DNA of 64,000 nt from Crotophaga sulcirostris (taxonomy: Eukaryota > Chordata > Aves > Cuculiformes > Crotophagidae), in NCBI GenBank assembly GCA_013397455.1, contig VYZB01000281.1:496001-560000 (forward strand), given 5' to 3'. The notes under the pieces were generated by a model. It saw nothing but the letters and a program-made list of their open reading frames with translations, had not been told where the DNA came from and searched no databases. Positions 37,500 to 49,335 of the stretch are shown here, piece by piece; positions within the stretch are counted from its first letter, which is position 1; each line of letters begins with the position of its first letter. The position numbers and the translations under genes are program-made.

Positions 37500-37860
37500 A
37501 CATGAGTTCAGGTAGTCATGGTGCAATTCAAGTGAAAGATAGCAAAGAGGGGACAGAGAATAAAAGAATGAGTTATGAAGCACGAAGATAAGGATGAGAT
37601 AGCAACAAGACAGGGGTAGAAAACTATAAAGAAAAAAGAGAAGATGATGGGAAGGTTGAGCAAGGAAGGAAAGGAGCAATCTAAAGCACATGGAAAAGGA
37701 AGGAAATTCCTGTCTGAGAGGAGACTGACAAAAACTGACAGTATATGGTTTAGTCTCAGGAATATTAAAGTACAGAAAACACTGAAGGAAGAGATCTGCA
37801 GCAAGATCCCAGAGAACTAAAGAAGAAAGGAAGGATGAATGAAGCAAAGGAATGAAGCAT
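37500..37860. other. Strand-skewed purine-rich tract
   Basis: The plus strand is strongly enriched for A and G (AAGAAAGGAAGGATGAATG and similar), which yields a long minus-strand open frame (37356-37865) rich in F, L, S and H. The frame has no recognisable domain and is explained by the skew. It may be a decayed simple repeat. Confidence 0.6.
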
Positions 37861-39579
37861 GGCAAACCCAGGCGGTTTCTCTGTCTTATGGAGGCAGGTC
37901 TTCACTGCCCTCAAGTTTTAAGGGGCAGCTCATATGTGAAGTTTTTTGGCATTAGTGAACACAGGTCACACCCATGTTATGATCTACTTTTAAGTATGAT
38001 GTTTATAGTAAAATAGCGTGCTCCTGGCTGGATGATTGGCACAGGGGACATCTGATTTCCAGAGACAATGAGCATGGAAGAGCACCATGCTGTTTGAAGT
38101 TTGGTTGCTTAGGGTCTTTGCCTGGCAGCACTTCCCTCCTCGCCCTGCCAACACTGAGCCACCTCCAGTCAGATCTGACAGACTGGCAGGAGTCTCAGAA
38201 AAGCAAAGCTCTTACATGCTGCACGAAAACCAGAAGCTGGGAGGAGGAGAAAATCCAACCTGGGGCACAGACAAGGGAGGTGCTGGCTCAGCCCAGCTGT
38301 GGTTGTTCGCATGTACAAATTGACCCAGCTGGCATCTGACATCTTTTGCCAGGTGAGGATGTTGTAGGGCAGGAAAAGGTGCTGGGTGCATCGTGGTTGT
38401 TTAAAAAAAAATAAATGTAAAGGGTCAATTACTCAAATCTGTAAGAAAACCAGCTTCTTTTTCTGTTCCTTTGCCATCTCAATTTGCAGAGCTAAATTAC
38501 CCTGGATGATATGGGCCATAAAAGCTTTTGAGTCAGCTTCACTATTTAGCTGTGAAAGATGAGACAGTTCAGTTCAAATCACTCATCTGAAGACATGTTA
38601 AATAATTAACAGTATATGGTCTGTAATGCTATTTACTGTCCCATGGGTCCTCTGACCTTGCAACAGCCTTATTTCATAAACAACGCTCCGCAGGACTGCA
38701 CACTCACAAAACTTCTTAAAATAAGGAACTGTAATTCAATATCAGCCCAGTCAATATATGTGGTGAAGCAGGTAGTTTGTTCTGGTTCTTTTGGGTTTCA
38801 AGTAAATCAAACAACAGGAAAAACTGCAGAGGAAAGAAAGGGAATGCAGTACACACCAGTGCCAAAGCTTGAATACATTCATACGACGTAGTAAACTAAG
38901 GTCACTGCCTTTGTTAAGAAAATCTTGGCAAATTGCATCTGCTGTAGATGTCAGGCAATTATGTTCACAGGGAAACACAAACTTGCACGTTATTTAGCGT
39001 TTCCAGCCTCTGTAGTGCAGTCCTACGTCAGTTTATGTATACAGCCTCCTCGATGAGTAACAGATACTGCTGAACACCCTGCTTTCTTACACACTCAGTT
39101 CTTGCAGTGGTAGAAACATTTACGGCAAAGGGGTGTTTTCACCGAGAAGAGTGACCTCTTTGAAATGGAAAAAGGTTGAGAATGACTCAAAATAAAATTG
39201 AGCTTTATTTTGCCTTTTTCCAAGTTTTCTGTTTTATGCTAGCTTTTATTTAACTTTGTTTCAGGCTTACTGTTCCATTTTGTTTCCATCATTTAATTTC
39301 ACATTTCCCAGTGCTCTCAGCAGAGGTCAACCTCTCTACTCTGACTGATCAAGTGTCCTTTATCACAATATTTGTCAAATAGTAAAAAGATAAACAACAG
39401 ATAATCACTAAATGTTATGCATTGACATTAGCAGCAAACCAAAATGCCAGGTCATTCAGAATTTTTCAAAACTAAACTCTTTTCAAGAAAAAAAATCTAT
39501 ATTTTTTCTACTTTTATCTTGATTTAGTTGAGCTGCTAACTATAGCTTGCAGCTTTTGGCTGAAAATTATCTTGGCATC

Positions 39580-40740
39580 AGAAAACTAGAAGGTGGCAAA
39601 TATGGCACCAATTTTTTAAAAAGGAAAGTGCTTATACCAGGCAAAATGTATATCTAAAAAAATTCTAAAGAATAGCTTTAGGTGACACCTGGATAAAAAG
39701 GATATACTGGAGAAGTCCAACTCAGCTTTTTCAATGGAAAATTGTACATCATAACTCTAGTAAGGTTTTTTGAAGGAGATAACAAGCTTGTGAACAAAAG
39801 GAATTCAGTTGACATAGTTTAAGTGGAAACCTTGTGCCCAAAGCACTCAGCAAGACCACTGTTAAAGATTCTTGAAGAAGCTGAGATGTTGAAGAGTAAA
39901 AGGGAAGCTCTTCACGTCGAGCGCTAAGAGTAAATAATCAGTTTTCACAGTGAAGGGAGATTACCAGCATCTAGATGATAGAAGAGCAGATTAAATTTAA
40001 TATAGACAAATATAAAATCCAGCACTTGGGAAACAGTCCTTACTCTATGTACAGTGATGGGGCCTAAACTCAGTCTTACTCCTTGGGATCGAGATCCCAA
40101 GGTCAGAACAGACAGTGCTATAAACACCATCTCAGTGCTCAGAAGTGCAAGTAATCAGGCAGCAAGCCGAATGTCAGCAAAGGAATAAAGAGCAGAGCAA
40201 ATACACATCATGCTGGCACTGTTTAAATCCAACCTCTGTCTCAAAAAGAACATACTAGAAAGGAAAATATACAGAGAAGGTCAGAAAAGACAATCAAAGG
40301 GAAAAACAGCTTCCATAGAAGGACCAGTTAAATAGACTAATATTTTTCAGCCCAGGAAAGTAAAAACTGAGGGGGGAACATGATACAAACATATAAAACG
40401 TTACGTGGAATAGGTGAACAAAGACTGATGAATCTTCCAATGCAAGAGTTGGAGACCATCATGTAAAATGAGCCAATGGCAAGGTAAAATGAACAAGGAG
40501 GTCCTTACGTGAGGCATAATGGAACAGCTATGGAACTACTACTTACATGCTTTAAGTTTAAATGGGTTCAGAAAATAACTGGATAAATTCATTAAAGAAA
40601 AATCCACTCAAGCTATTAAATGCAAATACACCATTTATTGATTCTTAGCTAAAAGACAGTTGGAGGTTGGGAGCGCATCTTTGGAAAGGCTAATGTATAC
40701 TTATCCGGTTGTTATGCTCTTCTACTAATGACCACTAAGA
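39580..40740 (+). mobile_element. Ancient CR1/L3-like LINE relic
   Basis: A heavily decayed non-LTR retrotransposon on the plus strand, recognised by the order of degenerate landmarks. AGAAGGTGGCAAATATGGCA followed by CCAATTTTTTAAAAAGG recalls the WKVANxxPIFKKG start of CR1 RT. AGTTGACATAGTTTAAGTGG recalls the VDIVYLDF region. AAATCCAGCACTTGGGAAAC recalls the KCxVLHLG region, followed by GATGGGGCC. GAGGGGGGAACATGATACAA and ACATATAAAACG recall the RGDMIxxYK region. AAATAACTGGATAAATTCAT recalls the FKxxLDKF end. A segment near 39880-39950 is compressed, so the FADD catalytic box appears missing. No open frame survives. Boundaries are approximate. Confidence 0.65.
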
Positions 40741-42215
40741 GTGATGACATACAGAATCAGAGAAACTTTTGATCTTAGCCAGTCCAGACTTCTTATTTTC
40801 TTAATTAGTGCTTGCTCTGAGATTTAAATCACAACATTTTCATGTGTGTATAACATGAAAAATCACTTTTTTCCACTAGCTCTGTTCATCTCAAACCGCT
40901 CTCAGTTTGGCAGTGTACAATTAGAAAATACATTGGGAAAGAATACAAGAAATTTTCTAGGGTCTCACGTCTTCTGGTCTGCAAATGTCATCTTCTGTAT
41001 ATATATTCACATAACAGACAGGAAAATGGAGCTTTCATGTGGTAGAGATCATTGGGTGCTGGTGCAATGTAACAAACACTAATGAATGTTAATGAAGGGA
41101 TTAGTTTCTGCAGACACAGTTGATTTTGTTCCATACTGTTTAAAGAAAGCTTCCAAACTCCTCTCTCATCACTAAGTGCAAATTTATGCATTGCAGCATT
41201 GAAACAAACTGCTAGAAAATGTAAGCATTGGTCTGTCAGAAGCATCTCCCTACACAGCTCCATCGCCTGAATGCACAGTGCTGCAGTCTTCACCTGTTAG
41301 AGATCAACTCAGCCATGACTTTCAGAATAATGTTATTTCCCTTGAGTGAAATCCGTTGAAACTGATGGATATGTTGTTATTGGAAATCCCGGTGGGGTTG
41401 AGATTTTACTTCCAGTGCTTAAGTTTTGAGAACACCAAATGATTTAGTTGTAGTTGAGTAATCCTGAACTGGAAGCAGGGAATGGATGATCTAAGAACGG
41501 GTTTGTCATCTCCAGCCACTAAACACTGACAGGTTAAAATTTTTAAACACAAAGCATGAAGGAAAATATATTATTGTTCTGCACTAAAAATGAGTAAGTA
41601 GATTGACCCAGAAGGGGACAGGAGGTCCAGTCTGACCCAGTCCTTGGACCTGACATCGTTTTTCTAGTCCCAGTCCCCCTGCTTGCCTCATGTTTTCATC
41701 CTTTGCGCTCCCTGTTTCTCCTGATAAAGCTAACAATGCCACAGTTGTTTTGCTCCCTGCTGCCACTGAGGGCTCTATTTTTAATCACAATTAATGTGGG
41801 GGCCAAAACAAAGCAAAACTTATCTGTGGCCCGCATTGTTTGTAGAGGGGCTGTTTGGTCTGAGGTCACGGGGCATACCTCTCGCCTGGCAGCTTCACAG
41901 CTGCCTCTCAAGTCAAGCAGTGCTCAGGGCCTGTACGACTCCTGCCAATGAAAACTGTCTTGCAGTTTGCTTCATACACTATGTTTTTTTGTCATTTGAG
42001 GCCTTCTGCGTTCTCTCTTCAACAGTCTATGCCTGCAGCATTACACTCTCCTCATGGGTGCATGGTATGGCATGGGTAGAAGCTGAGAAGATGGCACTGT
42101 TTCTTGGGCTGCCAGTCACTGCCATGACCATCTTGGTCCTTTTAGAAGAGTCCACTTGTGTGTAGGGATGCCTTACACAGACCTCGTCAGCTCCTCTCCT
42201 GACTATGTGTTATTT

Positions 42216-42232
42216 TGGCCTGAATCAGGCCA
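42216..42232. repeat. 17-bp near-perfect palindrome
   Basis: TGGCCTGA and TCAGGCCA are exact reverse complements separated by a single A. The GGCCTGAATCAGGCC core combines both orientations of the GCCTGATTC-type motif seen in old repeats elsewhere in the window. Confidence 0.8.
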
Positions 42233-43563
42233 CCTTGACCACTGTGGACTTAATGTACCTGACCAAGAGGGATGCAGATTGAGGTTATCTCAAGCACCAA
42301 CTAACTCCTGATGGTGTCCAAAAATAACAGCCGATGCTCCAGAGACCCCATTTCCTTGGGTACCGAAGGCTTCTGAATATGCCCCAAAGCATCCTAACAC
42401 AGACAGAGAAGCAGAGATCTCAGTGCCATTACAGGGCATTCAACTTTCTGTAATTCACTACAGAGCTTCTTTCAGTTAATCTGTTTTGAGCTTTTCTCAT
42501 CTACAACAGGTTTGAATATATTATAAGAAATGGTCTATGCATGGCAAATAGGCTTCAGTCCTTCAGAGTCCACCAAGCAGGCAGGCAGCTTTGGTACTGC
42601 ACCACCTGAGTGGGCAGCTGCAGTATGCCTTGTGGCGACCTCAGGAGAACAATAGTATTTAATTTGGATCTTTTTTTTTAGGATTTATTCCTAAACTGCT
42701 TATTTATCTAATTTACAAGAACTGGTTATGTTCCAATTTTTTACACAAAGAAATAATAAAACCATCTAAATTTCAAAAGAACTTGCTTATCATATGCATT
42801 TTTCATAGACAAGATATTTGTTGAGCATTAGTTTATCAAGGCAGTTTTCTGTGCCTGTGCCAAAAGCCACTTTTCCCTGAAGAACTGAATGTATTTGAAA
42901 TATTTTGAACCCCCACTTTCCGCTTGCTAAATAAAATCACATTTCTTCCAAAAACTGATCTTCTTTCGTCAGATAGCAATCCATATTATTGCAACTTCTT
43001 GGAATACAGAAATGCTATTGATGGAATGAATATTTAGGTACAGAAATTATTTTATTTTTTCCTTATTTTCCTTCAGGAAAATGCTAAATTTGCACATTTC
43101 TAACTACCATATGTGTAGATGCACTTTTTGCTTAAGCTGTCCAAACCAGGTTATGTTCTACCAGCATGCTTAACTAGTCCTCAGGGTTATTTTTTTCCTC
43201 CTTACTTCAACATTCCACCAGCCAAGAATTCAACTGAAGGTCAGCTTTAGAAAACTTCCATTCATTTGACTTCCCATGCATTCAGGCAACCTTATGTCCA
43301 TCATTAACAGATTCTAAAGGCATACAACAATGCTCAAGGGAAATTTTATTAAAGGATGCCTATATTATTAACTGCTTGCAGCTGCCCTATTAAAAACCAA
43401 TATTATCAGCTTCAAAAATACTGAAGCTGGTTACTAAGATGGTTAGGGACTGAGCTGTCTACTTAGTTTGAGTAGATATTTTGTTTGAGCAAATGAAGTG
43501 AATAAGCATGTGTGCAAATGATCAGACATGCTGATTTGTGTGTGATTACTCAAGTCAAATGTT

Positions 43564-43589
43564 TAATTTGCATAAGTTAATGCAAATTA
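43564..43589. promoter_or_regulatory. Palindromic pair of POU octamer motifs
   Basis: TAATTTGCAT at 43564-43573 and its exact reverse complement ATGCAAATTA at 43580-43589 flank the 6-bp spacer AAGTTA. Each arm contains a perfect consensus octamer (ATTTGCAT / ATGCAAAT), the binding site of Oct/POU-domain factors. The sequence is certain; the regulatory role is inference. Confidence 0.45.
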
Positions 43590-46500
43590 GGTACAGAACT
43601 GCAGGCTAATGTGAAGCATGCCATTTGGCGCCTGACAGTTTTAAAAATCAGACTCAAAACCTCCATACTTAGTGTAACTAAATCAGTGCAGTGGAATTCA
43701 GCACAGCAGATATCTATCATTTGATTCTGCTTATAATTATTTGCCAATAGGGGAGGATGACATGTAAACAAGCAGCAGAACTACAAGTCTGCTTCGTTTT
43801 CTGTGTCTCCAAGAGAAAACACTATTCTGAGCTTCTGGCATATTCTTTCTTGCCTTGTATTTGAAATAAAAATCTCTGACAAAGAAAAAACTATGACTGC
43901 ACAAGGATATGTAAAGGTTCTCTTAGAATAGCTGTTTGATTGTTTTTTTGGAAGTGGAAGTTTTCCACTGTACATGGTCTTCAAATTATTTTTAGCTTTG
44001 TTTGTTTACAGTCTGGAATGACATATTCAATGTGATTTGATGTTTCCTAGTATTCTTGATCCACTCTTTTCCAAGGGAAGCAGTGGAAAGTCTACGGCGT
44101 AGTAAACTGAATGTAAGACCTCTTATGAGGAAAATATTTGCAGAGAACAATCTGACATGGATCAGGAGCCGAACTAGATAATCTAATGGGCATTACATTG
44201 CTGGAGTCTAATGATTCATAATAACAAAATGGCAATCCTGATATTATTTACGAGCACAGCAAGCAGGGGTTTTTCGTGTTTTTCAAATTCTGGCTGATTG
44301 TAACATAAAAGAGAGCACATAAACTCTGCTTAGGATGTCTTTTTTACAATGTCTATAGGTTGGCTAAAAACCCAAACATTTCATAAGCCAGGCTTGGGAG
44401 TAGAAAAACAGCCATAAGATCAAAATGTGGCTGAAGAAATCTCAAACTGCAGGCTATGTATAGATCCCAATTTGCTACCTTACATTTGAAGGTACAGTCC
44501 AGGTGGGACTGCTGCTCAAAGTGCAACTACTGCCTGGTTAAACTGGGAACTATGAAAGAAAGACACTCAAAGCTCCTACAACCTAAGAGGCAAAAGATAC
44601 AGAGTTAAAAAACACAACAACCCTAACAGCCCCAAATGACATGATTTTACATGTCCAGTTAGTGATTTATGTTGGATCGAGGTCGACAACACTGAGGAAC
44701 TGATTCATGAATTTGCTTTCTCCATCAAGGAAAAAAGAAGCAGAGGGCAATGTCAAAACTGCCATTTGGTTCTTTTCCCAACAGCAGGATGAGCCCTTTG
44801 TATCCCTGCAGTGTGGTACATAGGGGACCAGGGCTGGAGCAGCCCCACGGGGGACACCAGTCCCACAGCACACACTTGACCTTCAAGAACTGTGAATTTG
44901 TCATCAACATAGAAACTGAAGGTCTGTGCATGTGTCTTGTCCAGGACAATGGCTCTGGCTGTGAAACCACCAGAGGAGGAAACATGAAGGAACTTTGGAC
45001 AAAGGCATTCTAAGTTCTCCTGCTGGATTGTCTCAAATTCCATATATAAATCTCTGAGACACCCTCCAAATGGCGATGACAGAAATGAGCTCTATTTATC
45101 CAAACATATAAAATATATTTTACTGCCACCATGCATAATGTAAAAACTTAGAAGAGAAGCAAGAACTGATCATATCTGATGGACTAGTAGAGGAAAGTTT
45201 TTCTAGTAAGGTGCATGAGCCTTACACACACATATTCACCACATGTATGTATTTCTGGGAAGACACTCTATGTTAGCCTGCAAATCTCACCACTTCATTC
45301 CAGGCAAAACAGAACTAACCTCAAGGACCAGGATTGTTTTTCAAAGGCAATAGAGTGAGCAAGCCTGTTGCTGAAGAACCAAGGTACTAGCAACTGTGAG
45401 AGAGATGCGGATGTACCAGACAGCAGTTGAAATTAATGGAATTGCACTTCTTCATAATTCAACTTTTACTTTGACCCTCTGTTGATACAAGTTCACTGAT
45501 AGATACATAGAGATCAATACATATGTACAAATACAGCACACCTGACCTGTAGACTAATTTGTCTGAATTCACCTTCCAATCATTTAAGTCCATTATAGTC
45601 CTGTCTGTGAGGCAGCAGGGCTTTCTCACCCATCTGTGGTACCCCGTGAAGCAGCCTTCATACTAACAAAGTCAGTCCTTACCCTTATATTTAATAAATT
45701 AAATAAACTCAGCTATAAGAAACCAAAATTCAATTCAGAAGTTGTTCCTTCACTTTTGTCAGACACAGTACAGATATGCTGGGTCTCCTCCAGTAGAATA
45801 TATCCATGAGTTCTGACTTGTAATTCAGCTCCCACAGCTTGACATGTTGGCGTGTGTCAGCCTAGTCATGGCAACTCTGTATCTGTTTGTTTTTGGGGGT
45901 GCACATGTGTTCATAGGCCTTAGCAAATGGGCTATAATTCAAATAATCATAAACCAAATCATATTTCAATGACAGCGGGTTATGCCAAGTCACATTTCAA
46001 TGTATCTGTCAGGAACTGAGGGCAAGCATATGGACATCTACCACTGGTAATCAGAAGAGTCCAATTATTGAAGTTGTGGTAACCTAATCAAGAGTCTGAG
46101 CTCTAGGTACGTACAGGCTGTGGAAGAGGTGTTGGTTGATAGAGGTCAGATTTCCCTGCCTTTTCTTGACGACTACTTTATTCTTTTTTCAGTGATACTG
46201 CACAGGTCTTCAGCAGTTGCCAGATTTCAAGCGCCAATTGTAACCTCACTTACTGAAAAAAAAAGAATATTCTTTTGGCCAGGAACTGCTAAACTGAAAG
46301 GACTCAATGATTTCAGTGTGCTTTGTTAGGCTTTATAATCTTCAGGGAAAGACACAATCAGCATTTGCACTGCAATGTAAGTATACAAAAAGTAAGTAGA
46401 AATAGGAATATTCCCCCAGCCAAGAATTCTTGTGCACCGGATCTGCTGACGTGCCGGCAGTTGTAGGGGCTTGCAGGAAAGGGGCAGAAGAGCATGCAGG

Positions 46501-46727
46501 ATGTCTAAGCTGTTAGGATGGGAACTAACAGACAGTTTAGGATGCTTAGCAAGAGTAGGGTACCCATTTGGGCATTTCCAAGTCTTAAGATTGTGGCTCT
46601 GCAGGTAGACCAGCCTGATTTAAACGATAGCTGCCACTGAAAACGGGACTGCTGCTCTCCTACCACCCTCCCTTGTACCCTGGCATTTTTCTGGCCCCAG
46701 ATGAGCTGGGCTGGAGATCTGAGCCAG

Positions 46728-46817
46728 CTGACAGTTTTCTACTCGTTCCTGTAGGGTTAGTTTTCTGCTGATTTAGCTTTCTGAACAGGTTTGCTGGTGG
46801 GGTCAGAAAACTGTCAG
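46728..46817. repeat. 13-bp perfect inverted repeat, 64-bp spacer
   Basis: CTGACAGTTTTCT at 46728-46740 is matched by its reverse complement at 46805-46817. The spacer contains a further GTTTTCTGCTG word. It may be the ends of a small decayed inverted-repeat element or chance. Confidence 0.6.
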
Positions 46818-47031
46818 TGCCAGCAGAAGGGGAGCGGTGGGGGGCACAGACAGGGGAAGGGAAAGAAACAGAAACTTCCTCGGCTGCAGCAACTAAGCAT
46901 TAAGTACATTTAGTGACTTCAAAGTATGACACTGTTGGCATTCCTGTCCTAGGAAGGACGAACAATCAATTCAACTTTAATTCTTAGGGTTTCAAATCTG
47001 ATTTTTCTAGGAAATAGATTGTTTGATATTG

Positions 47032-47116
47032 AGTTGGTGTTAGTGTTGGGTTATAGGTTGGACTCGACCTCAAAGGTCCTTTCCAACCTTGTAATACTGT
47101 GATCCTGTGATGATAC
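47032..47116 (+). mobile_element. CR1 LINE 3' UTR fragment (AACACY-UTR subfamily)
   Basis: The plus strand reads GAGTTGGTGTTAGTG, TTGGGTTATAGGTTGGACTC, CAAAGGTCCTTTCCAACC and ends TTGTAATACTGTGATCCTG. This is the same 3' UTR as the minus-oriented copies at 9507-9665 and 26241-26545, in the opposite orientation. Only the UTR remains. Confidence 0.88.
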
Positions 47117-49202
47117 ACCACTTCACTTTGCTCACTGCAATGCAATGCCAAATGATGCTGAAACGGGACAGTGTTTTGAACATTTATTTTTTCCCAAATC
47201 CACACAAATGCAAACTACCCCTGGTCACATATGCATAAGACCTCTGGGAACAGCATATGGGAGAGACCAGAAGCCACGTGCAGATGCATTTGGGTGCCTT
47301 TGACCTAGGCAAGTGGGACCAGTGCTTTGTTGACCCTCTGAGACAGGCTGAGCACAGCCAGGAGTACCACAGAGAAGGACGAGGAGAGGAAAGAGGACAT
47401 AGGGAAGGATAGGGTCACAGGGCTGCAATGGGATCTTGCGCATCCCAACTGCCACCAACATGCTCTGGCCAACGTGTCCTACAGCTTCAGTGCAGACTGC
47501 ATTCCCTTGAATGCAAAGGAGCTGCACTGGGGACCTATGATCACACAACAACAGTGAATCCAGAAGGCTGTTTGTATGGAGTCTGACCCTCTTCAGTCCA
47601 AATACTGTTTTATACAGGTACAAACAGCATAGAAAATGGGCTAAAACTAACCAAAACCAAGCAGGCAGTAACCATCACTCACCTCTTCCTCAGCCTAACC
47701 CAATGTAAATGCTTTTAAATTGGATTTCCATATGTCTAGTTCAAAATAAATAGCAACAATCAGCTTCAGAAACATAAAGGCTGCAAATGACACAAGGCAT
47801 GAGGAGTTTAGGCTTAGTCTGCTCTCTTCCCTGTGCTGCCATGCTGCCCTGGTCTCACCCCAAAGTGCAAGTGCTCACTTTGGGGGTGCCAAGACTAATC
47901 CATTAGTGTTGCACGATGTATATGGAATGGTTTCTACAGGGTGAACTAAGAGAACGTAAATTAACCCTGACACGGCAGCTAATTAGGCCAGAGAGAGCCA
48001 AACAGCCTCAGCAATAAAACACAAGAACAACCTAGGTTTATTTTGACACTCCATGCTTGTGAGGTGTCCTCAGCTTCTGAAAGCCCCCTTAGCTCAACAG
48101 ATTTTACATGGAGCAAATAGCACATCAGCCCCCACATATCCAACAGATATAAAAATGGACAATTGAAAGGTCCCAAATCTTTAGTTTGTGCTTTCATTCT
48201 CCCTCCATTCTCCCTCTCTCAGACTTTAATATTTTTTTGTTATCATCTGGTAATTTGCTGACCTCTAACTTCTTCCCAACAGCTGCAGCTTACAGACTTT
48301 GACTAACATTATTCCAATGAAAGTTTAATGAGATCTTTGCTTTAAATAACCTAATGAAATAAGGGTACCAATTAATCCCTTTGGGCCAAAGTAAGTTCCT
48401 CTTTATTTTTGTTCTCTAAAAGAGGTTGTAAAAGTGCCTCCTGCAGAGTGGCCCTGTAGAACTTCATGGAGATTAACCTGTGAGGTTCAACTGAAACTAT
48501 GGGAGGGGAAGTTGGAAATTTTCAGTCAAAAAGGTTTTTCCATTGCAGAAATGCCAATTTGTCAAAACCAATGTATTTTGTGGAAAGTATTTCCAAAGAA
48601 AAAAGCATTACAGAATTTCAGTGCTACAAGTAATCAAAAAGTCTTCCAAAGCAAAATGAAGCCAAATGTTAAAATACCAAAATTCACCATGACATGGAAA
48701 TTCTGAGTTTCAGCTCGTTTAGCAGAAACTTTCAACTCTGTGAAAAGCTTGACCTCTCTGAGTAGTTCTCAACAGGTCCTCTACAGCATCCACTTTACAC
48801 AGTCGTGAAGAAGTCCTAAAGCCAGAAGGGGACCTTAATGTAAAAATCTGTCTATATCTATATGCAAAGTGAGACAGAGCATGTCACTCATAATTCCAGC
48901 ATTCCTTGATGAGATGCTGCAATATCAGCTATGCTTGCTCTCGAGGACTCTGACACAGGCTCTGCCTCCACTGCAAATCACGGGTCAAGCACTGGGATAT
49001 TTGGTGAGGCTAAAGGCTCTCTGGACAGCTGGGAATGGCTGGGCTGCAGTAGCACAGACCTCTGAGCAGGCTCTTTTATTCTACTGACTAAATCAATCTG
49101 GGATCTCCCTGCTGCTGTCGTTGGATGGCTTTTGCACTCTGAATTAGCTCATTTAACGTTCATGTATCTCAACACTGCGCTGCAATCTGTAGTGTAGACA
49201 GA
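47117..49202. other. Intronic sequence; possible decayed CR1/L3 tail near 48805-48845
   Basis: No gene recognised. AAGCCAGAAGGGGACCTTAATG near 48819-48840 resembles the 3' UTR of old CR1/L3 elements (a GGCCAGAAGGGACCATTA-like pattern) and could be the tail of the relic at 49203-49335, with decayed sequence between. The link is tentative. Confidence 0.45.
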
Positions 49203-49335
49203 GCATTATTTCTAATCTAAATTTATCCAGCCTCAGTTTGCAGCCACTGGATCCTGTTATGTCTCTGTCTATCCATTCTAAAAACCTTCTATTATTAGAA
49301 ATAAGCTACAGAGTTGAACAGATCACATCCATCAT
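49203..49335 (-). mobile_element. Ancient CR1/L3-like LINE relic
   Basis: The plus strand reads TTATTTCTAATCTAAATTTA, then CAGCCACTGGATCCTGTTAT and ATTCTAAAAACCTTCTATTA. This is the order found in minus-oriented old CR1/L3 3' regions, where the pattern TCTGAATTTGTCTAGCTTCA precedes CAGCCATTGGATC. No protein can be read. Its upper end is approximate. Confidence 0.55.

Larger units (their letters stand above)
29841..39579. other. Intronic sequence with only old repeat relics
   Basis: A long stretch without genes. It holds the GCCTGATCC-type relics at 30068-30128 and 33025-33083, a poly-A run at 31117-31132, a TA/TG repeat at 33378-33418, a possible relic at 37320-37425 and the purine-rich tract at 37500-37860. 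AT-rich, complex sequence around 33190-33370 is a candidate for conserved non-coding DNA but cannot be shown as such from one genome. Confidence 0.55.
40741..47031. other. Intronic sequence without recognised genes
   Basis: No exon or RNA gene recognised. It includes a 17-bp palindrome at 42216-42232, the paired octamers at 43564-43589 and a 13-bp inverted repeat at 46728-46817. Confidence 0.6.
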
